Shown here piece after piece: positions 9,139 through 15,898 of a stretch of DNA of 64,000 nucleotides (positions are counted from its first letter, which is position 1; the number at the start of each line of letters is the position of its first letter). The position numbers and the translations under genes were made by a program. Source of the stretch: an uncultured Prevotellaceae bacterium (lineage in GTDB: Bacteria > Bacteroidota > Bacteroidia > Bacteroidales > Bacteroidaceae); the NCBI GenBank assembly GCA_900315565.1, contig OMZS01000001.1, forward strand, positions 62,001 to 126,000. Reading direction: 5' to 3'. The notes under the pieces are model-generated. The model made no database searches, was not told the origin of the DNA, and saw nothing but the letters and a program-made list of their open reading frames with translations.

Positions 9139-10344
9139 ATGAAAAAAATATATAATCTATCCATGCTGCTGCTGGCCGGAGCCTTTGCGCTGACCTCGTG
9201 CAGCGACGATAACGACTCGAACCCCACGCTGACAACGCCTGGCGAGTTCGTACTCAACCAGCCGACCATCACGGGTGCCATCGATCTGGACAGGTCTAGC
9301 ACTGTGGATTTCTCGTGGTCGCAGCCTCGTGCCTACAACAACTACGACACCCCCGTGGTGCCCACCTACACCCTGCAGATTTCTCCGACAGCTTCGTTCA
9401 ACCACGAGTTTGACGCCAATGCCGAGGACAATACCGGTGCCGACTTCATCTCGCTCGAAGAGACCTACTCAAGCGGCAAGAACGTCAGTGTGGTTGCCGA
9501 AACCATCAACCGCGCCCTGATACAGCTCATGCAGTGGGATGAGCAGAGTGTTCCTTCTGTGCTCGACCTCGCTGTACGCGTTAAGTCTGCCGTGCGCGAT
9601 GCAAGTTTCCGCGAGTATGGTGTCATCTATTCGAACGTGGTTTCGCTGAAGACCGTTCCTTACTACATTGAGCTGAGGGCTGCCGATCCCGAAATTTGGT
9701 GGCTCATCGGCGGCGACATCTGCGACGGCTCTTGGGGCGGCGACTACGGAAAGTGCGTCATCCCGATGCAGACCATCAACGGTGCTGAGTACGACAAGAA
9801 GACCGGACAGGGCGAAATACAGTGGATTGGCTTCCTGGGCGGCAACGGATTCAAACTGCGCGGCTCGATGGAAGACAACTGGGCTACCCAGTGGGGACAG
9901 GGCGATGCCTTCGGTACATACGTGAAGAACGACGGCGGCTCTGGCAACATCACCGTTCCCGAGGCCGGCATCTACACCGTTTCACTCAACACGGCTACCG
10001 ACGAACTGAAGATTGAGAAGTACGGCGAGGCAGTGCCTGTATTCGACGGAATGGCCATCGCAGGCTCGTTCAACGAGTGGGGCGACACTCCCATGACTCC
10101 TTGCTCTACTGGCTGGGAGAACCACGACTGGTACATCAGCACCAGCCTGTCGGCCGGCGACGAAATCAAGATCAAGCAGGCTGGCTCTTGGGACTACAAC
10201 CGAGGCGGCTCGTTCATCACCACCAACAACGGCATGTATGTGTATGGTGTGGCCAATGGCGACAACCTCGTCATTACTGAGTCGGGCAACTATCTGATTC
10301 TCTTCAACGATATTACGGGCTACATCCGTTTCATCAAGCAGTAA
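9139..10344 (+). CDS. SusE/SusF-like outer-membrane starch-binding lipoprotein
   Basis: Surface lipoprotein of 401 residues from the ATG at 9139 (MKKIYNLSMLLLAGAF), which gives a clean signal with lipobox Cys21 (LTSC); the upstream ATG at 9115 adds an unlikely extension encoded partly by an AATTGATAATTG micro-repeat. The N-terminal part (about 25-165) resembles the SusE domain (FVLNQPTITGAIDLD ... VDFSWSQP, then repeated beta strands). Two C-terminal beta-sandwich modules follow: one with WWLIGGDICDGSWGG and one with AGSFNEWGDTPM, the latter like starch-binding modules of SusE/SusF. It probably captures alpha-glucan for the SusC/SusD pair. Confidence 0.85.
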   Translation: MKKIYNLSMLLLAGAFALTSCSDDNDSNPTLTTPGEFVLNQPTITGAIDLDRSSTVDFSWSQPRAYNNYDTPVVPTYTLQISPTASFNHEFDANAEDNTGADFISLEETYSSGKNVSVVAETINRALIQLMQWDEQSVPSVLDLAVRVKSAVRDASFREYGVIYSNVVSLKTVPYYIELRAADPEIWWLIGGDICDGSWGGDYGKCVIPMQTINGAEYDKKTGQGEIQWIGFLGGNGFKLRGSMEDNWATQWGQGDAFGTYVKNDGGSGNITVPEAGIYTVSLNTATDELKIEKYGEAVPVFDGMAIAGSFNEWGDTPMTPCSTGWENHDWYISTSLSAGDEIKIKQAGSWDYNRGGSFITTNNGMYVYGVANGDNLVITESGNYLILFNDITGYIRFIKQ

Positions 10345-10388
10345 GAAGTAAACAAAAGTAAACCGTAACACATTAAAAAAGAAAGATT

Positions 10389-11834
10389 ATGACAAAGAAA
10401 ATATTTTTCGGATTAGCATTCGCAGCACTGCTGACGGCTTGCACCGACGACTACAAGGATTGGGTGTCGCCCGAAAAGGTAGCCCAGCCCGAGCAGGTTA
10501 GCTTTGCTGACGGCAGCGTGTCGGCAGTCGATGTCATTAAGATGGCTGACCTTGTCGATGGACAGACCATGGTGAAGGTGTGCAACCTGACCGCACCCAC
10601 CGCCTCCGTCTCTGGCTATACCCCCATCTACTCCATTTCTTTAAACGGACAGGAATTTGCGCTCGAAGAAGACGGAACAATGTTCGTTAACGAACTGAAA
10701 GAATACGTGGAGAAAACCTTCGGAAAGGCTCCTGAGCAGCGCGAGATAGAAGCTACCGTCAGCGCATGGCTCAACGACGGCAACACGTCGGTAAAGACTG
10801 CCACCTCGGCTGCATTCCCAGTAAAGGTGCTGCTCGATGCACCGTTCATCGACAGCGGCTACTGGCTCGTGGGCGACATGCTCGGCTGGGATGCTGCCGG
10901 AGCAAAGCCATTTACCCATAAGGGCAGCAGCGATGTATATGAAGCCCCGGAGTTCCAGATTGTCTTCAAAACCACTGCCGACAACCAGTACTGGAAAATC
11001 ATCCCGCAGGGCAACTACGACGGCGACTTCTGGGGTGGCGGCAACAAAGGTGTGCTTGGCACCGTTGTTGACGGCGACACCAGTATGGAAGGCACTCTCA
11101 CCACCGACAACCCTCAGGCCGGAAAGATTGAGAAGGCTGGTACCTACCGCATGACCATCAACATGATGGAATATACTTACAAGATTGATCCCATTATCGT
11201 TGCTGACGCTTATTATGTGGTAGGTGGCGTACAGGGATGGAGCGACAGCCAAAAGACCTGTCTGTTTACTCCAGAGGAGCAGAAGGATGTGCTCTCATAC
11301 ACCACCAAGTGGACTGGAGCATGGGACCTCAAAGTCTGGGATGCAAACAGCTTTGGCAACTGGGACGCTGCATGGGGATGCGTAGTGGATGGCGACAACT
11401 CGCCCTCAGGCGCACTCATCAACAGCGGTGCAGGGGCCATCTCGGCACCCTCGGCTGAGTTCTACACTTTCACCATCGACATGAACACCATGACCTATAC
11501 CTGGACTAAGCTCGCCAACCAAAATCCCACCGAGTATGAGCACATCTCGCTCATCGGCGAGTTCAACGGATGGAGCGGAGACTTCGAACTCGAACAGGTA
11601 ACTCCGCACAACTGGTACGGTGTGTTCACACAAGAAACCGACGGACAGCTGAAATTCCGCGCCAACCACGACTGGGGCACCAACTGGGGCTACGGCAACG
11701 ACAGAGACTGGGACGTGTCAGAGAATTTCAACAAGATTGGCACCAACGGCGGTGGCAACATCTGGGTACCCGCAGGCACCTACGCTGTCTATCTGAACGA
11801 CATCACAAACTCGATGCTCATCTTGGCTCAATAA
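10389..11834 (+). CDS. SusF-like outer-membrane starch-binding lipoprotein
   Basis: Lipoprotein of 481 residues with lipobox Cys18 (LLTAC). An N-terminal SusE/F-like domain (to about 145) is followed by three beta-sandwich modules beginning near YWLVGDMLGWDAAGA (about 158), YYVVGGVQGWSDSQK (about 276) and ISLIGEFNGWSGDFE (about 387). The repeated (V/I)G-x-x-x-GW pattern is that of the starch-binding modules of SusF. It starts 44 bp after the previous gene and is followed by a strong terminator, so it is probably the last gene of the susC operon. Exact module boundaries are estimates. Confidence 0.83.
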   Translation: MTKKIFFGLAFAALLTACTDDYKDWVSPEKVAQPEQVSFADGSVSAVDVIKMADLVDGQTMVKVCNLTAPTASVSGYTPIYSISLNGQEFALEEDGTMFVNELKEYVEKTFGKAPEQREIEATVSAWLNDGNTSVKTATSAAFPVKVLLDAPFIDSGYWLVGDMLGWDAAGAKPFTHKGSSDVYEAPEFQIVFKTTADNQYWKIIPQGNYDGDFWGGGNKGVLGTVVDGDTSMEGTLTTDNPQAGKIEKAGTYRMTINMMEYTYKIDPIIVADAYYVVGGVQGWSDSQKTCLFTPEEQKDVLSYTTKWTGAWDLKVWDANSFGNWDAAWGCVVDGDNSPSGALINSGAGAISAPSAEFYTFTIDMNTMTYTWTKLANQNPTEYEHISLIGEFNGWSGDFELEQVTPHNWYGVFTQETDGQLKFRANHDWGTNWGYGNDRDWDVSENFNKIGTNGGGNIWVPAGTYAVYLNDITNSMLILAQ

Positions 11835-11894
11835 CCACATTGTTGCGGGCAGACTATTTGCCCACACAGCATCAAGAATCATTACCCTCAAACC

Positions 11895-11938
11895 AGGAGG
11901 ATGCGTATCCCTTAACGGGAGCAGCATCCTCCTTTTTT
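11895..11938 (+). terminator. Rho-independent terminator of the sus operon
   Basis: Stem AGGAGGATGC/GCATCCTCCT (10 bp, perfect) with a 19-nt loop, followed by TTTTT. It lies 60 bp after the SusF-like stop codon. Confidence 0.85.
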
Positions 11939-11983
11939 CGTCCTCCCAATATAGGCTGCCGGGCCAGCTAACTGATGGGGTTG

Positions 11984-12033
11984 ATCAAGAAAACAGGGAA
12001 AAACAAAAAAAACAGGGAAAAACAGGATTGAAA
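11984..12033. repeat. Direct AAAACAGGGAAAAACA repeats
   Basis: Two direct copies of an AAAACAGGGAAAAACA unit, the half-element of the hairpins at 907-1003 and 13440-13527, without the opposite arm. This stretch, the terminator and the operator with its promoter box account for the 11835-12243 gap. Confidence 0.6.
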
Positions 12034-12090
12034 CCGCCAAGCCCGAATACATGGGAAGGAGCCATAAATAGCATGTTCATGGCCGCCAAT

Positions 12091-12102
12091 GCAAACGTTT
12101 GC
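12091..12102. promoter_or_regulatory. Perfect LacI-type operator palindrome
   Basis: GCAAACGTTTGC is a perfect 12-bp palindrome, 142 bp upstream of the X25-module gene and 57 bp upstream of a TATTTTTG -7 candidate (12159-12166). It nearly matches the operator before susC, which suggests that the same regulator controls the secreted amylase genes. Confidence 0.65.
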
Positions 12103-12158
12103 ACTGTTGATTAATAATAAATTATATTAACAAGAGAACAACGTAAGCGCAAAATTGC

Positions 12159-12166
12159 TATTTTTG
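12159..12166 (+). promoter_or_regulatory. Candidate -7 promoter element
   Basis: TATTTTTG matches the Bacteroidetes -7 consensus TAnnTTTG and would give a leader of about 70 nt for the gene at 12244. No convincing -33 box was found. Confidence 0.4.
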
Positions 12167-12243
12167 CAGTGAAATAATTATGCGCCAACATTTTGCGCTG
12201 TTAAACAAAAAACCTGAATCATTAACCAAAAAACTTAAACGAT

Positions 12244-13401
12244 ATGAAGAAAATTTTTACACTTATCACAATGATGCTGCTGGCAACCATGAGCAGCATG
12301 GCAACAACCTACACCGTTGTTGGTGTTAAAGCTATAATCAATGGCGACGAGTCGTGGAATCCCGCACTTGAACTGAACGACATGAGTTCTGAAGATGGCA
12401 ACCTCTACACTCTGACCGTTTCAGGCAAAAACCTGGAAAAAAATTCTACTGGCTACGAGTGGAAAATTGCAGAGGACCACGCATGGGCAAAGAGCTATCC
12501 ACAGAACGGCAATGAACATCTGATTATTTCTGAGGACGGCAAATACGACATTACCTATACGCTCGATTTGGCCGCCAATAATTGGACTGCCGTAGCTACC
12601 AAGGTGGGTCCCTACGAGCAACCGTCAGAAGACAAACATTACACTGTGGCTGGAAGCGAAGCCGCTATTTTCGGCACCGCATGGACTCCCAGCAACAAGG
12701 ACAACGAAATGGAGAAACAGGCCGACGGCACATTCGTCTTTAGTGTTGAGGGCGTAGATCTCGCAGCCGGAACGGTAAAATACAAGGTCTGCGTTGACTA
12801 CGATTGGGGAGAGAGCTATGGTGACCCCAGTTCGGGAGATCCCGACGGCAATGCACTGCTCATTATTCCCGAGGACGGCAATTACAACGTCACTTTCACA
12901 TTTGACCCTTCAACCAAGGAAGTTAGTGCATCTTTCGAGAAGGCTGGCGAAGCCGTGATTGAAAAGGATTACTTTGTAGCCGGACAGGAGGCTCTCATGG
13001 GTGTTGATTGGAATCCTTCTTATGCTGACAATCAGATGACGGAAAATGAAGACGGCACCTACGAGCTGAGCTTCAGTGCTACGCTGACCGCTGGTGAGAA
13101 TTACCAGTTCAAGGTGGTGACCAACGGTGACTGGGAGCAGCCTAGCTTTGGTGCTGACACCGAGAGTGGCAATTTTGAGTTCACCGTAGAAGAAGACGGT
13201 GATTATGACATTACCATCACCTTCGACCCGGCAACTGAAGAGATTACCATCACTTTGGAAAAAGACACCACCGGTATCGGAACTGTTCAAAGTTCTAAGT
13301 TCAATGCTCAAAGCAACATTTACAACCTGCGCGGACAGCGTGTCAACGCTTCCACACGCGGCATCCTCATTGTCAACGGCAAGAAGGTCGTTGTGAAGTA
13401 A
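12244..13401 (+). CDS. Secreted protein with three X25-like starch-binding modules and a T9SS-like C-terminal domain
   Basis: Exported 385-residue protein with no catalytic domain. After a signal peptide (1-20) come three homologous modules at about 23-121, 133-233 and 243-340. The pattern AGSEAAIFGTAWTPSNKDNE ... DGTFVFSVEGVDLAAG ... YKVCVDYDWGESYG ... DGNYNVTFTFDP resembles the X25 module of pullulanases and amylopullulanases. The C-terminus (358-385, IYNLRGQRVN ... GKKVVVK) is the short sorting-type domain shared with the downstream amylases, implying type IX secretion and surface attachment. It probably presents alpha-glucan to the amylases encoded next to it. The linker VQSSKFNAQS matches a micro-repeat also seen in other genes. 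The module assignment is by eye. Confidence 0.7.
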   Translation: MKKIFTLITMMLLATMSSMATTYTVVGVKAIINGDESWNPALELNDMSSEDGNLYTLTVSGKNLEKNSTGYEWKIAEDHAWAKSYPQNGNEHLIISEDGKYDITYTLDLAANNWTAVATKVGPYEQPSEDKHYTVAGSEAAIFGTAWTPSNKDNEMEKQADGTFVFSVEGVDLAAGTVKYKVCVDYDWGESYGDPSSGDPDGNALLIIPEDGNYNVTFTFDPSTKEVSASFEKAGEAVIEKDYFVAGQEALMGVDWNPSYADNQMTENEDGTYELSFSATLTAGENYQFKVVTNGDWEQPSFGADTESGNFEFTVEEDGDYDITITFDPATEEITITLEKDTTGIGTVQSSKFNAQSNIYNLRGQRVNASTRGILIVNGKKVVVK

Positions 13402-13439
13402 ACATTCGGAAATCGAGTATTAAGCAGAATAGTAACTTT

Positions 13440-13527
13440 TAGGAAAACAGAGAAAAACAAATAAAACATAGAAAAACAACAATGGTTTTTACTTGTTTTT
13501 ACTGTTTTTCCCTGTTTTCCTTTTAAT
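13440..13527. repeat. AAAAACAG-type inverted repeat just upstream of the first amylase gene
   Basis: The left arm (GGAAAACAGAGAAAAACAA and following) pairs with the right arm (GTTTTTCCCTGTTTTCC). It fills the gap between the X25-module gene and the amylase, ending 16 bp before the amylase ATG, so it would lie in the leader if the two genes are co-transcribed. Confidence 0.65.
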
Positions 13528-13543
13528 AAAGAACCAAGAACCA

Positions 13544-15595
13544 ATGAAAAAACTGTCAACATTCATCATCGCCCTGCTGTTCCCCATGATGGGAATGGCT
13601 CAGGGCTGGCCCGCTGAATATAAGGGCGTCATGCTGCAGGCGTTCTACTGGGACTCCTATGACCAGACCAACTGGACCATCCTTGAAAGCCAGGCTGACG
13701 AACTATCGCAGTATTTCAGTCTGGTGTGGCTCCCCCAAAGTGGCAATTGCGGCGGCACCTCTATGGGCTACGACGACATGTACTGGTTCCCCGGCCACTA
13801 CGACAGCTCGTTTGGTACCGAGAGTGAGCTGCGTTCGCTCATCAGCACCTTCAGTCAGCTGGGCGTGGGCACCATTGCCGATGTGGTGGTAAACCATCGC
13901 AAGAGCAACAACGGGTGGTTCGGCTTCCCCTCCGAAACTTACAAGGGCGTAAAATACACCATGTCGGCCAGCGACGTGTGCTCTGACGACGACAACGGCA
14001 AGGCCAAAGCCGAAGCCGACCGCCTGGGCGTAAAGCTGGGCAACAGCGACACTGGCGAGGGATGGGACGGCATGCGCGACCTGGACCACAAGAGCGAGAA
14101 CGTGCAGAACACGGTGAAAGCCTACACCAAGATGCTCATCGACGACATGGGTTATGTGGGCTTCCGCTATGACATGGTGAAGGGCTACAGCGGCAGCTAC
14201 ACGGCCATGTATAACAACTACGCCAAGCCGCAGTTCTCAGTGGGCGAGTGCTGGGACGGCACCAACACCATCAAGAACTGGATTGACGCCACCGACAAGA
14301 CCTCGGCAGCCTTCGATTTCCAGTTCAAGTATGTTGTACGCAATGCAACTGACAGAGGTAACTGGACCTATCTCAACGATAAGAACGATAACAACTGGCC
14401 GCTCATCAGCAGTAATACAGACAAAGGTGCTTACCGCCGCTATGCTGTCACCTTTGTGGAGAACCATGACACGGAAGTAAGACCTGATGGAAGTTCTAAT
14501 GGCCCGCTAAGAAAAGACACACTGGCTGCCAATGCTTATATGTTGGCTATGCCAGGCACACCCTGTGTGTTCCTCAAGCACTGGATTGACTGCAAGAAGG
14601 ACATCAAGGCCATGATCGACGTGCGCCGCGCCGTAGGCATTCACAACGAGAGCACTTACGCTAACTTCGCCAGCAACAAGGACTACTATGCCGTCAATTC
14701 AAAGGGCACCAACGGGCAGATGCTCTGCGTAGTGGGCAGCAAGGCCAGCTCTTACACACCCACCAACAGCAACTTCGTCAAGGTGCTCAGCGGCTACCAC
14801 TTCGTTTACTATCTGCATAAGGACATGAACACGGCGTGGGCCGACCTCGCCTCGGGTGAATATCAGACGGCACAGAAGGTGACACTCACCGCCGTGAGCA
14901 CCGATGCCAATGCCAAGGTGGTCTATACCACCGACGGCAGCAACCCCACGGCCAGCAGCAAGCAGGTTGCCAGCGGCACCACCATCGACCTTCCCATGGG
15001 CACAGAAATAACACTGAAGGTGGGTCTGCTCTCAGGGGGCAGCGTGAATAACGTCATCACCCGCGAGTATGTGGTGAAAGAGTCAGAAGAACCGGTAGTC
15101 ACCATTCCCGACTTCTGCACCCGCACAGCCGACGAGGTGTGCGCTTTCTTCGAGGCTCCCGCTACGTGGACACAGACCGTGAAGTGCTGGGCTTGGAACA
15201 ACACGCCCGCCGAGAACTTTACCAGTGCCAGCGGCACATGGCCTGGCGCCGACTGCAAGCAGATTGGCAGAGCCGACAATGGCAACAAGGTGTGGAAATG
15301 GACCTGGGACGGCACACGACAGAACAAGACCACCGTCAAAGAGCCCGCGTTCATCATCTTCAGCAACAACGGAAAGCCCCAGACCGCCGACCTGACCTTT
15401 ACCAACGGCGGCTATTACACCATCGACGGCTTCTTCGACGTGGTGGAGGCTGGCACCAGCGGCATTGTTAATGTTCAGAGTTCTACGGCCAATGCTCAAA
15501 GTGTCATCTACGACCTGAGCGGACGCAGAGTCACAAACAGCAACCTGAAACCGGGCATCTACATTGTCAACGGACGCAAGGTTGTCATCAAGTGA
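13544..15595 (+). CDS. Secreted GH13 alpha-amylase with CBM26-like module and T9SS-like C-terminal domain
   Basis: Extracellular alpha-1,4-glucan hydrolase of 683 residues from the ATG at 13544, which gives a clean signal peptide (MKKLSTFIIALLFPMMGMAQ); in-frame sequence upstream falls in a hairpin repeat. The GH13 barrel spans about 22-440 with the conserved regions: VVNHR near 117, GFRYDMVKG with nucleophile D210, FSVGECWDG with acid/base E235 and TFVENHDTE with D309. A chitobiase-type Fn3-like domain follows (about 445-520, VYTTDGSNPTASS), then a CBM26-like starch-binding module (about 533-630, KCWAWNNTPAENF ... WPGADC) and a C-terminal sorting-type domain (655-683, IYDLSGRRVTNS ... RKVVIK). 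It should break down starch at the surface for the Sus system. Confidence 0.92.
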   Translation: MKKLSTFIIALLFPMMGMAQGWPAEYKGVMLQAFYWDSYDQTNWTILESQADELSQYFSLVWLPQSGNCGGTSMGYDDMYWFPGHYDSSFGTESELRSLISTFSQLGVGTIADVVVNHRKSNNGWFGFPSETYKGVKYTMSASDVCSDDDNGKAKAEADRLGVKLGNSDTGEGWDGMRDLDHKSENVQNTVKAYTKMLIDDMGYVGFRYDMVKGYSGSYTAMYNNYAKPQFSVGECWDGTNTIKNWIDATDKTSAAFDFQFKYVVRNATDRGNWTYLNDKNDNNWPLISSNTDKGAYRRYAVTFVENHDTEVRPDGSSNGPLRKDTLAANAYMLAMPGTPCVFLKHWIDCKKDIKAMIDVRRAVGIHNESTYANFASNKDYYAVNSKGTNGQMLCVVGSKASSYTPTNSNFVKVLSGYHFVYYLHKDMNTAWADLASGEYQTAQKVTLTAVSTDANAKVVYTTDGSNPTASSKQVASGTTIDLPMGTEITLKVGLLSGGSVNNVITREYVVKESEEPVVTIPDFCTRTADEVCAFFEAPATWTQTVKCWAWNNTPAENFTSASGTWPGADCKQIGRADNGNKVWKWTWDGTRQNKTTVKEPAFIIFSNNGKPQTADLTFTNGGYYTIDGFFDVVEAGTSGIVNVQSSTANAQSVIYDLSGRRVTNSNLKPGIYIVNGRKVVIK

Positions 15596-15620
15596 TTTCC
15601 CAAAACAAAACTATTGCGAA

Positions 15621-15788
15621 ATGAACAAGAAAGAATACAACCGCCCTGCTGTAAAAATCCTCCTGATGGCCGACAAACTGATGGACGTCATTGAGCAAAG
15701 CATGAGGGATAACCCGCCTGTCGTTGACAACGGCGAGACAGTGCTCGACGCAAAGCCCCTGCCATCTTACAGTGTGTGGGAAGAGTAA
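15621..15788 (+). CDS. Small Bacteroidales peptide of unknown function
   Basis: A 55-residue open frame between the two amylase genes, beginning MNKKEYNRPAVKILLMADKL and ending PLPSYSVWEE. It resembles the many small uncharacterised Bacteroidales peptides with an N-terminal K-x-Y-x-x-P-x-V segment, an LM turn and an acidic tryptophan terminus (WDE/WEE). No signal peptide or membrane segment is seen. It starts 25 bp after the amylase stop and is probably co-transcribed. Function unknown. Confidence 0.5.
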   Translation: MNKKEYNRPAVKILLMADKLMDVIEQSMRDNPPVVDNGETVLDAKPLPSYSVWEE

Positions 15789-15797
15789 GTTTTTTAA

Positions 15798-15888
15798 TTG
15801 ATAATTGACAATTGAGAATTGATAATTGACAATTGAGAATTGATAATTGACAATTGAGAATTGAGAATTGATAATTGACAATTGAGAA
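15798..15888. repeat. Tandem 21-bp AT-rich repeat
   Basis: Four copies of a 21-bp unit beginning TTGATAATTGACAATTGAG, the last two separated by a 7-bp partial copy (15861-15867). Single or partial units occur elsewhere, for example at 9100-9126. The array ends 10 bp before the second amylase ATG, so it makes up most of that gene's leader. Confidence 0.85.
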
Positions 15889-15898
15889 TTTTAGAAGA

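Noticed and set aside
15798-15888. Possible CRISPR array
   Set aside because: The 21-bp units are directly adjacent without unique spacers, and no cas genes are near.
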